The notes beneath the pieces are model-generated. The model was not told the DNA's origin, did no database searches, and saw only the letters and a program-made list of their open reading frames with translations. 64,000 bases of DNA, from positions 1 to 64,000 of the forward strand of contig NZ_JACPYU010000009.1 in NCBI RefSeq assembly GCF_016195855.1, read 5' to 3'. Of the stretch, positions 40,449-49,429 are shown one piece after another. How positions within the stretch are numbered: position 1 is the stretch's first letter; each line of letters starts with the position of its first letter. The DNA is from Aquabacterium sp. GTDB taxonomy: Bacteria; Pseudomonadota; Gammaproteobacteria; Burkholderiales; Burkholderiaceae_C. The position numbers were made by a program, and so were the translations under genes.

Positions 40449-41324
40449 ATGAATTCATCCTCCCCACTTCCGTCTGCTGACGTTTTTCCGCATCCAGGCA
40501 GCAGCCTCTATTACGCACTCGCTACGGCACCTGCCGGACGAGGCGCCGCACTGCGTTTATGGCTGCAATGGTGGCACGAGACTGCCGAGATTCCGTTCAA
40601 GATCCACGATCCTGGCGTGGCGGAAACGAAACTGCGCTGGTGGTTGCAGGAGCTGCAGGATGCCGCCAAGGGGCAAGCCCACCATCCGCTGATCAAGAGC
40701 CTGCTGTCTGAGGCCGCCATCCAGGCCCCAGGCAGGCTGCCGGACTGGCCTTTGTGGACGAGCCAGATCGAGGGCTTGCTGACCCTGGTCCACCAGACGC
40801 GCTGGCTGGATGACACCAGCTTGCAGCGCCATGCGCAACAAACCACGGGGGCAGCCTGTGAAGGCGCCGCCTGCCTGCTGGGCGCCCACAGCGAAGCGGC
40901 ACGACAGGCCGCGCGTCAGTTGGGCTGGGGCTTGCGTCAGGCACATCAACTGGCCAGGATCGGCCAGGATGCGCGCGCGGGCTGGGTTCAAGTGGGCATC
41001 GACGTCCTGCAAGCGCATGACGTCAAGGCACACCAGTTGAGCAAACCTGATAAGAGTCTGCCCCCCGAGGGCTGGCCGGCGCTGCTGCAGCATCTGCACA
41101 AGCAGGCCGCCCACAAGCTCCAGGCAGGCCTGCAGGCCTGCCACGCGCTGCCCGCCAAGGAAATGCGCGCCCTGCTCCCGCTGCGCGTGCTGGCGCACCT
41201 GCACCTGCAGTTGATCAACGAGGTCGCGGGCCAGGGAGACCGTGTCTTGCACGAACGCATCGTGCTGACACCGCTGCGCAAATGGTGGGTGGCGCAGCGC
41301 GTGCGCTGGGGCTTGCTGCGCTGA
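40449..41324 (+). CDS. Squalene/phytoene-synthase-like protein, apparently lacking catalytic Asp motifs
   Basis: About 291 residues with the all-alpha isoprenoid synthase layout: SLYYALATAPAGRGAALRLWLQWWHE at the start, ETKLRWWLQELQDAAKG, and GLRQAHQLARIGQDARAGWVQVGIDVLQ in the place of the second Asp-rich motif. The first DDxxD-type motif is not seen and the second is reduced, so catalysis is doubtful. Mitochondrial NDUFAF6 is a known non-catalytic relative used in complex I assembly, so an assembly-factor role is conceivable. No hopanoid or carotenoid genes are nearby. It is divergent from the RND operon. ATG 40449 has no strong ribosome site. Confidence 0.7.
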   Translation: MNSSSPLPSADVFPHPGSSLYYALATAPAGRGAALRLWLQWWHETAEIPFKIHDPGVAETKLRWWLQELQDAAKGQAHHPLIKSLLSEAAIQAPGRLPDWPLWTSQIEGLLTLVHQTRWLDDTSLQRHAQQTTGAACEGAACLLGAHSEAARQAARQLGWGLRQAHQLARIGQDARAGWVQVGIDVLQAHDVKAHQLSKPDKSLPPEGWPALLQHLHKQAAHKLQAGLQACHALPAKEMRALLPLRVLAHLHLQLINEVAGQGDRVLHERIVLTPLRKWWVAQRVRWGLLR

Positions 41325-41363
41325 CCTGATGCCAATTCAGCAAGCTACCCGACCTCATCGGCC

Positions 41364-42581
41364 TCATCGGCCATACGGCGCGGCCAGGGGCTCCCCGACA
41401 AACAGCCCTTGCTGCGGCCACATCACGCTTTTCCAGTAAGCCTCCAGGGCAGTGGCGCCCTGGATATAGAAGAGCAACAGCACCTGCGGATTGGGGAACT
41501 TCTGCACATGTGCACAAGGCTCGCTGGTGGTGCCATAACTGGCCGTGGCGCCGGCGTCGATCCATGAGAGCACGCTCATCTGGCCATGCGGGTCATCCAG
41601 CTTGCCGCCGAACGAGGTCAGGTGATCGGCCAGTGCACCGGGCACGAAGCTGACGCTGTCCAGGCCCTCCACCGTTGCCCTGCCCGTCATGTAGAGCAGC
41701 ACGCGGTCCACATTGCGCAGCGCATCGGTTTGGTCCAGGAAAACATTGAGCCCCACCTTGGGCTCGGGGCCAGCAGGTGGGAAAAACACCTGCCGCACAC
41801 TGCGCACCGTGTCCGAGGTGGTCACAAAGTGAACGTCCACGGGCGGTGCGCCACGCAGGCCCAGCGTGCCGTCCGAGCGCACACCGCGGTCTATCAGTGC
41901 CTTGGCCGCGTCCACATCCTTGGCCGCCAGCAACATCCCGGGGCGAATGTGGTGGTCCTTGTAGGGCCTGGTCGAAATCGACCCGAAGTAGGAGGATGGG
42001 CGGCTCTTGTCACAGGTCTTGCTGCACAAACGGCCGTCATAGCCCAGCGCCAGCGCACCGGTGATGGAGTTGCAATCCACGCTGAAAGGTTGCTTCCAGG
42101 CCAGGGCCAGGCCCTGGACACGGCTGCCGTAGAACTCGTCCACCTTCTTCGAGAAGACCTCGAACTCCTGGGGCGTCAGACCGGGTTTGAGCGGCAAGCT
42201 GACCCGCAGGATCTGGTCTGCCGGAATGCGGCGGGCTTTGGCGTAATACGCCCCGACCTGCACCGAGTAGGGGTCGTCTTCGTTGATGACCAGGCCCACG
42301 TCCTTGGCCGAGAGCCGCCCGTAGACCCGGGGAATGGGTGAGAGCCACTTGCGCACAGGCACCGTGGCGGCGGACGCGGGGGGAGCGCCTGCCACCCCGG
42401 ACGAAGCCGCCTGAGACGCCGCGTTGCCACTGGGGGGGGATTCTTTCTCCGAAGCACTGGGTTGGGCTGCGGCCAGACAGGTCAGGCTGGCTGCCGTGAC
42501 GCCCATCAAAAACCGGAGCAGGATGGGCAAAGGGCGTCGAGCGCCGCACCAAAGTGGCGCAATGAAACTGGAAATGGTCAT
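41364..42581 (-). CDS. TIGR03790-like exosortase-associated protein
   Basis: 405 residues with an N-terminal signal/anchor (LPILLRFLMGVTAASLTCLAAAQ) and an Ala/Ser/Pro-rich linker before the conserved part (AKDVGLVINEDDPYSVQVGAYYAKARRIPADQILRVSLPL; later LSWIDAGATASYGTTSEPC). This matches my memory of the TIGR03790 family, an uncharacterised exported family that occurs in genomes with exosortase; the family call is by recollection of motifs. It ends 39 b from the convergent synthase-like gene. The start at 42581 is the best fit for the signal peptide; an upstream TTG at 42614 is also in frame. Function unknown. Confidence 0.65.
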   Translation of the reverse strand: MTISSFIAPLWCGARRPLPILLRFLMGVTAASLTCLAAAQPSASEKESPPSGNAASQAASSGVAGAPPASAATVPVRKWLSPIPRVYGRLSAKDVGLVINEDDPYSVQVGAYYAKARRIPADQILRVSLPLKPGLTPQEFEVFSKKVDEFYGSRVQGLALAWKQPFSVDCNSITGALALGYDGRLCSKTCDKSRPSSYFGSISTRPYKDHHIRPGMLLAAKDVDAAKALIDRGVRSDGTLGLRGAPPVDVHFVTTSDTVRSVRQVFFPPAGPEPKVGLNVFLDQTDALRNVDRVLLYMTGRATVEGLDSVSFVPGALADHLTSFGGKLDDPHGQMSVLSWIDAGATASYGTTSEPCAHVQKFPNPQVLLLFYIQGATALEAYWKSVMWPQQGLFVGEPLAAPYGR

Positions 42582-42704
42582 AGGCGTTATGAAATGCCGA
42601 AAACGACAGGCCAAAGGGGTGAAATGCGCTCAAGGCACAGTTTATTTCGCCGATTGATGGGGGGTTCCACCTTTCAAAATCCCTTCTCACGGAGGAAAAC
42701 CCCG

Positions 42705-43436
42705 ATGAGTGACTCCAAAGCAGCATCCACTTCGATCCAGGTTCTCAGCAGAATGTTCAGTCTGCTGGACACACTCGCGCGTGACGGAGATGCGATTTCC
42801 CTGAAATTGATCAGCGAGCAGACCGGTTTGCACCCGTCTACCGCCCACCGCATCCTCAATGACCTGGCCGTTGGCGGCATGGTCGAGCGCTCTGGCCCGG
42901 GCGCCTATCGCCTTGGCCTGCGCTTGCTGGAGTTGGGTAACCTGGTGCGCGCCCGACTGGATGTGCGTGACCTGGCCGTGCGCCCCATGCAGGAACTGCA
43001 TCGCCTGACCGGCTTCCCTGTGTCGCTGTTCATCCGCCAGGATGAGGATGCCTTGTGCATCGAACGCACGGTGTCCGAGCGCAATGGCGTTCAGGTCACC
43101 CGCGTGATGGGCCTGCGTGTGCCGCTGACCAGCAGTGCCGCCGGCAAGATCTTGCTGCTCAACGAAACAGGCTCGGCCTTGCAGGCTTTGTCCGCCAGCC
43201 ACCCCGGCCTGCCTTCGGAGCTGTCCCAGATCCGCCAGAACGGCCTGGCCCAGGAAGGCGAAGGCCAGGACCCTTCACTGCAACTGGCTGCCGCACCGAT
43301 TCTGGATGACCAGGGCCGCGTGACCGCCAGCCTGGCGCTCAACGCCCCCGCTTCACGCATCAGCCCGGAATGGGGCGAAGCGCTGAAGAACACGGCACAG
43401 CGTGTCTCAGGCAGCCTGGGCTGGAACCACGCCTGA
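42705..43436 (+). CDS. IclR-family transcriptional regulator
   Basis: 243 residues. N-terminal winged helix-turn-helix (SIQVLSRMFSLLDTLARDGDAISLKLISEQTGLHPSTAHRILNDLAVGGMVERSGPGAYRLG) and a C-terminal GAF-like effector domain (GFPVSLFIRQDEDALCIERT..., PLTSSAAGKILL). A strong RBS, GGAGGAAAAC, precedes ATG 42705. The neighbours (TIGR03790-like gene, divergent; PBP7 gene, convergent) give no clue to its effector. The C-terminal domain is somewhat short for the family. Confidence 0.93.
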   Translation: MSDSKAASTSIQVLSRMFSLLDTLARDGDAISLKLISEQTGLHPSTAHRILNDLAVGGMVERSGPGAYRLGLRLLELGNLVRARLDVRDLAVRPMQELHRLTGFPVSLFIRQDEDALCIERTVSERNGVQVTRVMGLRVPLTSSAAGKILLLNETGSALQALSASHPGLPSELSQIRQNGLAQEGEGQDPSLQLAAAPILDDQGRVTASLALNAPASRISPEWGEALKNTAQRVSGSLGWNHA

Positions 43437-43479
43437 ACCTGAGCAGCACCAAGGCCGGCACCCAGCCGGCACCAATGAC

Positions 43480-43505
43480 AAAGCCTCCCGCGGGAGGCTT
43501 TCTTC
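43480..43505. terminator. Bidirectional terminator between the IclR gene and pbpG
   Basis: AAAGCCTCCCG/CGGGAGGCTTT forms a perfect 11-bp stem with almost no loop, followed by CTT on the + strand and GTCATT on the - strand. It lies between convergent genes. Confidence 0.8.
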
Positions 43506-43529
43506 ATGGGCAAATGCGCTGGGGTCAGA

Positions 43530-44681
43530 TCACGAGGTGACCTTGTTGTGCGGCAGGCTGCTCAAGGCGCCCTTTTGCGTGGCCGACTCGATCCAGCGGC
43601 GAACGCGCTCGGCATCCGCCTGGCGCGAGTACTTGCCGGAAGAATCCAGGAACACCATGATGAACTTGCGCCCGGCCATCTTGGCCTGCATCACCAGGCA
43701 GCGCCCTGCTTCCACGATGTAGCCGGTCTTTTGCAGCCCGATGTCCCATGCCGGGTTGCGCACCAGGCTGTTGGTGTTGTGGAACTGCAGTTGGCGGCTG
43801 CCCACACGCACGGCGTACTCGTGCGAGGTGGAAAGCTCACGGATCAAGGGCTGCTGATAAGCCGCCTTGACCAGGGACGCGAGATCCTTGGCGCTGGACT
43901 GGTTGCCGCTGTTCAGCCCGGTAGGGTCGACATACTTGGTATCGGCCATGCCCAGGGAACGGGCCTTGGCATTCATGGCGATCACGAAGGCGGGCAGGCC
44001 ACCGGGGAAGGTACGGCCCAGCGCATGGGCGGCACGGTTCTCGGAGGACATCAGCGCCAGGTGCAGCAACTCGCCACGGGTCAAGGTGGCACCCACAGCC
44101 AGACGCGAACTGCTGTTCTTTTCGGTGTCCACGTCTTCCGAGGTGACGGTGATCTGGTCTTCCAGCGGCAGCTTGGCCTCGACCATCACCATGGCGGTCA
44201 TCAGCTTGGTCAGCGAGGCGATGGGCAAGACCGCATCGGAGTTCTTGGCGAACACCACTTCATTGGTGTCCTGATCCATCACCAGGGCCACGCTGGACTT
44301 CAGGTCCAGAGGGTCTTGTGTGTGGTGCAAACCATAAAGCTGGCCAAACGAGGCACCGGACGCACTGGATGCGGCGGACAGATTGGATGCGGGCTTGACG
44401 GCGCCAGCCGCATTGATCGAAACGGGTGTCAGCCTGACGGGCTCGGCCGAATCGTTGTCAACGGCAGCGCGAGCCAGCTTGACACGGGATGCAGCCGGCG
44501 TGGCACGCACGCGCGATTTGCTCTGGCGTACACCCTTCTTGGCCTTGACGGGAGCCTTGGCCGAACGGACAGACGAATGACGTGCCTTGGTGGCGGCTTC
44601 AACAGAGGTCGCCACCGTGAAAGACAACACGGAAACGAGCGCAATAACCAGCCAGTTTTTATTCAATTTCGAGCACACCAC
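43530..44681 (-). CDS. pbpG: D-alanyl-D-alanine endopeptidase (PBP7-type serine hydrolase)
   Basis: 383 residues. Exported peptidoglycan hydrolase of the S11 family cutting D-Ala-meso-DAP cross-bridges. A signal peptide (NWLVIALVSVLSFTVATSVEA) is followed by a Lys/Arg/Ser-rich ~80-residue linker, then the penicilloyl-serine motifs SLTK (156-159), SEN (213-215) and KTG. The start is GTG 44681 with AAAGGG 7 b upstream. The long basic linker is unusual for E. coli PBP7 and may bind the wall or DNA-like polyanions. Confidence 0.9.
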   Translation of the reverse strand: MVCSKLNKNWLVIALVSVLSFTVATSVEAATKARHSSVRSAKAPVKAKKGVRQSKSRVRATPAASRVKLARAAVDNDSAEPVRLTPVSINAAGAVKPASNLSAASSASGASFGQLYGLHHTQDPLDLKSSVALVMDQDTNEVVFAKNSDAVLPIASLTKLMTAMVMVEAKLPLEDQITVTSEDVDTEKNSSSRLAVGATLTRGELLHLALMSSENRAAHALGRTFPGGLPAFVIAMNAKARSLGMADTKYVDPTGLNSGNQSSAKDLASLVKAAYQQPLIRELSTSHEYAVRVGSRQLQFHNTNSLVRNPAWDIGLQKTGYIVEAGRCLVMQAKMAGRKFIMVFLDSSGKYSRQADAERVRRWIESATQKGALSSLPHNKVTS

Positions 44682-44711
44682 GGTACAGCCCTTTCGTCTT
44701 CACGCAAGTGT

Positions 44712-44746
44712 AATAAAAAAACGCGCAAGATCAAAGACTTACGCGT
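44712..44746 (-). terminator. Terminator after leuA
   Basis: On the - strand ACGCGTAAG pairs with CTTGCGCGT around an 8-b loop, followed by TTTTTTTATT. It lies 44 b after the leuA stop. Confidence 0.85.
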
Positions 44747-44789
44747 CTTTTATCAAGCGGTCTGGCTGATCAGACCACCGTCGTGCGGG

Positions 44790-46331
44790 TCAACCCTGTG
44801 CGGCCACCCTCTCGGACTTGCTGTGCAGCTTGTTCAACGCAGAGAGATAGGCTTTGGCTGACGCCACAACGATGTCCGGATCTGCGCCGACCCCATTGAC
44901 AACGCGCCCGCTATGCTGCAAGCGAACTGTGACCTCTCCTTGCGATTCTGTACTTCCGGACGTGATCGCATTCACCGAGTAGAGGACGATTTCCGCGCCA
45001 CTTTTCACGACAGCCTCGATTGCCTTGACGCTGGCGTCCACGGGGCCATTGCCATCGCTCTCGGAACGGTGTTCCTGGTCACCCGCGGCAAACACGATGC
45101 TGGCGTGTGGACGCTCACCCATCTCCGAGCGCTGCGACAGCGCGACCAGGCGATAGTGCTCGTGCTCGTTGGTGACGCTCTCGTCGCCAACCAGGGCAAT
45201 GATGTCTTCGTCGAAGATCTCGCTCTTGCGGTCAGCCAGCTCTTTGAACTTGGTGAAGGCGGCGTTGACTTCGGCTTCCGAATCCAGGTCGATGCCCAGA
45301 TCCTGCAGGCGCTGCTTGAAGGCGTTGCGGCCCGAAAGCTTGCCCAGCACGATCTTGTTGGCGGCCCAGCCCACGTCTTCGGCGCGCATGATCTCGTAGG
45401 TGTCACGCGCCTTGAGCACGCCGTCCTGGTGGATGCCGGAGGCGTGGGCAAAGGCGTTCGCGCCCACCACTGCCTTGTTGGGCTGCACGACGAAGCCAGT
45501 GGTTTGCGACACCAGGCGTGAGGCCGGCATGATCTGCTGGGTCTCGATGCCCACATCCAGGCCGAAGTAGTCGCGGCGGGTGCGCACGGCCATGACGACC
45601 TCTTCCAGCGCGCAGTTGCCAGCGCGCTCGCCCAGGCCATTGATCGTGCACTCGACCTGACGGGCACCGCCGATCTTCACACCGGCCAGGGAGTTGGCCA
45701 CGGCCATGCCCAGGTCGTTGTGGCAGTGCACGGACCAGATGGCCTTGTCCGAGTTGGGCACCTTCTGGCGCAGCTCGCGGATGAAGTTGCCGTACAGCTC
45801 GGGGATGGCGTAGCCCACGGTGTCCGGGATGTTGATCGTGGTCGCGCCCTCGTTGATCACGGCCTCGCACACGCGGGCCAGGTAATCCAGGTCGGAGCGG
45901 TACCCGTCTTCAGCCGAGAACTCCACGTCCGACGTGAGGTTGCGGGCAAAACGCACGGACAGCTTCGCTTGCTCCAGCACCTGCTCGGGCGACATGCGCA
46001 GCTTCTTTTCCATGTGCAGCGCGCTGGTGGCGATGAAGGTGTGGATGCGCCAGGAGTTGGCGCCCTTCAGGGCTTCAGCAGCACGGCTGATGTCGCGGTC
46101 GTTGGCACGGGCCAGCGAACACACGGTCGAGTCCTTGATGACATCGGCGATCGACTTGATGGCTTCGAAGTCACCATTGGAGGAAGCGGCGAAACCGGCT
46201 TCGATCACGTCGACCTTCAGGCGCTCCAGCTGGCGGGCGATGCGCAGTTTTTCTTCACGCGTCATGGACGCGCCTGGCGACTGTTCGCCGTCGCGCAAGG
46301 TGGTGTCGAAAATGATGAGCTTGTCGGTCAT
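44790..46331 (-). CDS. leuA: 2-isopropylmalate synthase
   Basis: 513 residues. First committed step of leucine synthesis: acetyl-CoA plus 2-oxoisovalerate to 2-isopropylmalate. TIM-barrel catalytic domain with [53 protein letters not shown] and metal-binding [11 protein letters not shown]; then a linker and the C-terminal LeuA_dimer domain (residues ~390-500) that binds leucine for feedback inhibition. ATG 46331 has GGAG 9 b upstream. Expression is controlled by the attenuator and leader peptide at 46404-46535. Not linked to leuBCD here. Confidence 0.98.
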   Translation of the reverse strand: MTDKLIIFDTTLRDGEQSPGASMTREEKLRIARQLERLKVDVIEAGFAASSNGDFEAIKSIADVIKDSTVCSLARANDRDISRAAEALKGANSWRIHTFIATSALHMEKKLRMSPEQVLEQAKLSVRFARNLTSDVEFSAEDGYRSDLDYLARVCEAVINEGATTINIPDTVGYAIPELYGNFIRELRQKVPNSDKAIWSVHCHNDLGMAVANSLAGVKIGGARQVECTINGLGERAGNCALEEVVMAVRTRRDYFGLDVGIETQQIMPASRLVSQTTGFVVQPNKAVVGANAFAHASGIHQDGVLKARDTYEIMRAEDVGWAANKIVLGKLSGRNAFKQRLQDLGIDLDSEAEVNAAFTKFKELADRKSEIFDEDIIALVGDESVTNEHEHYRLVALSQRSEMGERPHASIVFAAGDQEHRSESDGNGPVDASVKAIEAVVKSGAEIVLYSVNAITSGSTESQGEVTVRLQHSGRVVNGVGADPDIVVASAKAYLSALNKLHSKSERVAAQG

Positions 46332-46403
46332 GGTGGTCTCCGTGGGACAGAAGTCGGTCAAGTCGGTCGGGTCAGGTTTGAGCGGGCCGAGGACTTCTTC
46401 CAT

Positions 46404-46443
46404 CCAAAACAAAACGGCCCGCAAGAAGCGCTTGGCGGGCCGT
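46404..46443 (-). terminator. Leucine attenuator (intrinsic terminator before leuA)
   Basis: On the - strand ACGGCCCGC, a 12-b loop and GCGGGCCGT are followed by TTTTGTTTTG. It lies 35 b after the leader-peptide stop and about 70 b before leuA, the arrangement of a ribosome-mediated attenuator. Confidence 0.88.
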
Positions 46444-46478
46444 GATGCAAGGGGTACTTTTGGTACAGACGATAGCGA

Positions 46479-46535
46479 TCAACGCGCCCGGGGCACTCCT
46501 AGCAGTAGTAGCAGCGATGCGTTGAAGGTATTCAT
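46479..46535 (-). CDS. leuL: leu operon leader peptide
   Basis: An 18-residue open frame, MNTFNASLLLLLGVPRAR, with five consecutive Leu codons (CTG CTA CTA CTG CTA, the CTA codons being rare in this GC-rich DNA) followed by TGA. It lies between a promoter and an intrinsic terminator directly upstream of leuA. Ribosome stalling at these codons when charged tRNA-Leu is scarce would favour antitermination. No strong Shine-Dalgarno is visible. Too short for ordinary gene finders; the codon run and position make the call strong. Confidence 0.9.
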   Translation of the reverse strand: MNTFNASLLLLLGVPRAR

Positions 46536-46584
46536 GGGTATCAATATAGCATGCGTGCCCAGGGCTGGATGCCGGCAAATACGC

Positions 46585-46613
46585 CTATTAATACGGCCAT
46601 TGCGCCCGGGCAA
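46585..46613 (-). promoter_or_regulatory. Candidate leuL-leuA promoter
   Basis: On the - strand TTGCCC (46608-46613), a 17-b spacer and TAATAG (46585-46590), about 50 b before the leader ATG and just downstream of the pssA stop. A second TATATT at about 46545 is closer to the ATG but lacks a spaced -35. Confidence 0.5.
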
Positions 46614-46619
46614 TAGCGA

Positions 46620-47465
46620 TCAGCGATGCAGGCCGGCCTCTTCGGGCTCGTCGGTGGAGGTGGAGATCACGCTCACCGGCTTGCCCTTCATGCGCTTCCA
46701 CACATACACGCCGTAGCCCGACACTCCGTAGATCACGAAGATGCCAAACAGCACGATGGGCGGATGGATGGTGATCACGGCGATACCCAGGGCAATCGCC
46801 ACGATGGCGATGAAGGGCACGGTGCGGCGGAAGTTGACGTCCTTGAAGCTGTAGAACGGGATGTTGGTGACCATGGTCAGGCCCGCATACAGCGTGAAGC
46901 CGCAGGCCAGCCAGACCATGCCGGGCAGCGAACGCGCGGTTTCACCCAGGTCGGTCACCACCCAGATCAGGCCCATGACCAGGGCCGCAGCGGCCGGGCT
47001 GGGCAAGCCCTGGAAGAAGCGCTTGTCCACCACCGCGATGTTGGTGTTGAAGCGGGCCAGCCGCAAAGCCGCGCCAGAGCAGTACACGAAGGCGGCGATC
47101 CAGCCCAGCTTGCCCATGTCCTTGAGCGCCCATTCGTAGGCGATCAGGGCGGGGGCCGCACCAAAGGACACCATGTCGGACAGGCTGTCCATCTGCTCGC
47201 CAAAAGCGCTTTGCGTGTTGGTCATGCGCGCGACGCGTCCGTCCAGGCTGTCGAGCACCATGGCGCAGAAGATGCCGACCGCAGCCTGGTCGAAATGGCC
47301 ATTCATGGCCATGACGATGGCGTAGAAGCCACCGAACAAAGCGGCCAGGGTGAACAGATTGGGCAGGATGTAGATGCCCTTGCGGCGCGGGCGGGGTGCG
47401 TCGTCGGCATCGTCCAGGCTCAGATCCACGTTGGGATCAGCCTCTTGCGGGGAAACAGGTTGCAC
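46620..47465 (-). CDS. pssA: CDP-diacylglycerol--serine O-phosphatidyltransferase
   Basis: 281 residues. An integral inner-membrane enzyme making phosphatidylserine from CDP-diacylglycerol and serine. The CDP-alcohol phosphotransferase motif reads DSLDGRVARMTNTQSAFGEQMDSLSD, with about eight membrane segments from KGIYILPNLFTLAALFGGFYAIV onward. GTG 47465 is chosen because AAGG lies 7 b upstream; TTG 47471, overlapping the psd stop, is too close to it. Directly downstream of psd, so the two steps to phosphatidylethanolamine are co-expressed. Confidence 0.93.
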   Translation of the reverse strand: MQPVSPQEADPNVDLSLDDADDAPRPRRKGIYILPNLFTLAALFGGFYAIVMAMNGHFDQAAVGIFCAMVLDSLDGRVARMTNTQSAFGEQMDSLSDMVSFGAAPALIAYEWALKDMGKLGWIAAFVYCSGAALRLARFNTNIAVVDKRFFQGLPSPAAAALVMGLIWVVTDLGETARSLPGMVWLACGFTLYAGLTMVTNIPFYSFKDVNFRRTVPFIAIVAIALGIAVITIHPPIVLFGIFVIYGVSGYGVYVWKRMKGKPVSVISTSTDEPEEAGLHR

Positions 47466-47467
47466 AG

Positions 47468-48115
47468 TCAAGCCTTGTTCAGGGTTGCCAGAATGGTGGT
47501 GGTGGCCGAGACCTTGTCGCCGGGGGCGACTTTAGGTACGGCGTTGGGCGGCAGGTAGACGTCCACCCGCGCGCCAAAGCGGATCAAACCGTAGCGCTGA
47601 CCACGCGTGAGCGTGTCACCCGGCTTGACCCAGCACAGGATGCGGCGCGCGATGAGCCCCGCTACCTGCACCAAGGTGACCAACTGGCCGTTGGACTCGA
47701 TCACCAGCGCATTGCGCTCGTGGTGACGAGAGGCCGTGTCCAGATCCGTGTTCAGCAACTGGCCGGGAATGTACTCGACCTGCCGGATCACGCCGTCCAC
47801 ACTGGCACGGTTGGCGTGCAGGTTGAACAGGCTCATGATCACGCTGATGCGCAAGGCATCGCGGTTGGCGTAGGGATCACGGGCCTTTTCAATGCGGACG
47901 ATGCGGCCGTCTGCGGGCGACAGCACGACGCCAGCCTGCGAGGGGATGACACGCGGGGGGTCGCGAAAGTAAACCGTGTGGACAACCAGCCCGGCCAGTG
48001 CCAGCGCACCGGCAACCAGGGGGCCTTGCCAGGCCAGCGCAATCAGGCAGACCAGCAGGAGCACGCCCAGAAAAGGCCAGTTCTCCCGGCTCGGTAGGGG
48101 AAAGGGAAAGCTCAT
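47468..48115 (-). CDS. psd: Phosphatidylserine decarboxylase (short type), pyruvoyl-forming Ser replaced by Ala
   Basis: 215 residues, with an N-terminal membrane segment and the short PSD fold. Conserved elements include YFRDPPRVIP, LSPADGRIV (triad Asp), MSLFNLHANRASVDG (HxN, triad His), TLVQVAGLIARRI and GQRYGLIRFG. Where the family has F-G-S-R-V-D-V-Y-L-P, with the Ser self-cleaving to form the pyruvoyl cofactor, this protein reads FGARVDVYLP (codons GGC GCG CGG near 47570). As known for the family, that Ser is essential, so the protein as read should be inactive. A single-base sequencing error (TCG to GCG) is the main alternative. Sits between mscS-like and pssA genes, 18 b after the former. 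Confidence 0.88.
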   Translation of the reverse strand: MSFPFPLPSRENWPFLGVLLLVCLIALAWQGPLVAGALALAGLVVHTVYFRDPPRVIPSQAGVVLSPADGRIVRIEKARDPYANRDALRISVIMSLFNLHANRASVDGVIRQVEYIPGQLLNTDLDTASRHHERNALVIESNGQLVTLVQVAGLIARRILCWVKPGDTLTRGQRYGLIRFGARVDVYLPPNAVPKVAPGDKVSATTTILATLNKA

Positions 48116-48133
48116 CGTGCGGCGGAGGATACC

Positions 48134-49417
48134 TCAAGCCGCGTGTACTTGGTGCATAACCCGCTGCGGGTACGGAATGTCCACCCCCAGGCGATTGAGC
48201 GTGTCCAGGATCGCCAGGTTGACCGCAGAGCGTGCGCCAAGCTGGCCGTTTTCGGGGTCGGCGATCCAGAAGGCGATGGTCAACTCCAGGCCGTCCGAGG
48301 CGAAATTGCTCAGGTGCACGGCAGCCGAGGGCTCCGTCACGACACGGGGCACGGCCGTCACGGCATCCCGCAAGGCCGGCATCACCATGGCCAGGTCCGT
48401 GTCGTAGCCCACCTGCACCACCGTGGTCAGCATGAGTTTGTTGTCCGCCAGCGAAGCGTTTTCGACCCGCTGGGTGATCAGCAACTCGTTGGGCACGATG
48501 GACTCGCGCCCGGAGGACGAGCGCAGCACGGTGTAGCGGGTGTTGATGTCGGTGATGCGGCCCTCGAAGTTGTCCACCTTGACCAGATCGCCAATGCGCA
48601 GGCTGCGTTCAGCCAGGATCACGAACCCGCTCACATAGTTGGCGGCCAGCTTCTGCAGGCCAAAGCCCAGGCCCACGCCCACGGCCCCGCCCAGCACGGA
48701 CAAGGCCGTCAGATCGATGCCTGCCGCCGACAGGGCCATGATCAGGCCCAGGGTCAGCAAGATGGCGCGGATGGCGTTGGCCGCGATCTTGCGCATCGAC
48801 AGGTTGTCGGTGGCGCCCTTGAGCAGCTTGGTCTCGATGGCCGACGACAAGCTCAGGCTCAGGATCAGGACCAGCACGGCACTGAGCGAGCCTTCGATCA
48901 GGTTGCGCAGGCTGACCTGCGTGGCGCCGATCTTCCAGGTGATGCCCTCCAGCTCGCCCATGACCATGGGCATGATGCCCGTGACCCACAACACGGTGAC
49001 GATCCAGGCCAGCCAGGACACGGTGCGCTCGACCACCCTCACCGTCTGCGATTTGGGGAAGGCCACCCGCAGCACCTTGACCGTCAGGCGGATCACGGCC
49101 AGGGAGGCCAGCACCGGGATGACGAGCCGGAAAACCGTCAAGGGCAGCATGCCCATGAAGGCGCGCCGGGCCGCCAGGGAAAGCAGCAAGGCCAACACGG
49201 GGAACAGCACCCCGTCGACCACATGGCGGCCAAACCAGACGGAATGGGGATCGCCCTTGGCGCCGCGCCACAAGCGCAGCAGCAACCATGACAGCGCCAG
49301 GCAGCCCAGCAAGATGCCGGCCTCGGCCAGGGCCGAGCGCTGCTGAAGCCCGTCTAGCAGCTGGATCAGTTCTTCGGAGGTGATGGGATGGGTGACCTGC
49401 GCGGTGCTCACTGACAT
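48134..49417 (-). CDS. MscS-family mechanosensitive ion channel
   Basis: 427 residues. Five N-terminal membrane segments, then the MscS pore helix and beta domain: LTALSVLGGAVGVGLGFGLQKLAANYVSGFVILAERSLRIGDLVKVDNFEGRITDINTRYTVLRSSSGRESIVPNELLI, followed by the C-terminal alpha/beta cage. Larger than E. coli MscS (286 residues) by its extra N-terminal helices. It releases solutes on osmotic downshock. It is 12 b downstream of the deacetylase-like gene and 18 b upstream of psd, so it probably shares their transcript. Confidence 0.93.
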   Translation of the reverse strand: MSVSTAQVTHPITSEELIQLLDGLQQRSALAEAGILLGCLALSWLLLRLWRGAKGDPHSVWFGRHVVDGVLFPVLALLLSLAARRAFMGMLPLTVFRLVIPVLASLAVIRLTVKVLRVAFPKSQTVRVVERTVSWLAWIVTVLWVTGIMPMVMGELEGITWKIGATQVSLRNLIEGSLSAVLVLILSLSLSSAIETKLLKGATDNLSMRKIAANAIRAILLTLGLIMALSAAGIDLTALSVLGGAVGVGLGFGLQKLAANYVSGFVILAERSLRIGDLVKVDNFEGRITDINTRYTVLRSSSGRESIVPNELLITQRVENASLADNKLMLTTVVQVGYDTDLAMVMPALRDAVTAVPRVVTEPSAAVHLSNFASDGLELTIAFWIADPENGQLGARSAVNLAILDTLNRLGVDIPYPQRVMHQVHAA

Positions 49418-49429
49418 GAAGGTGTGTAT

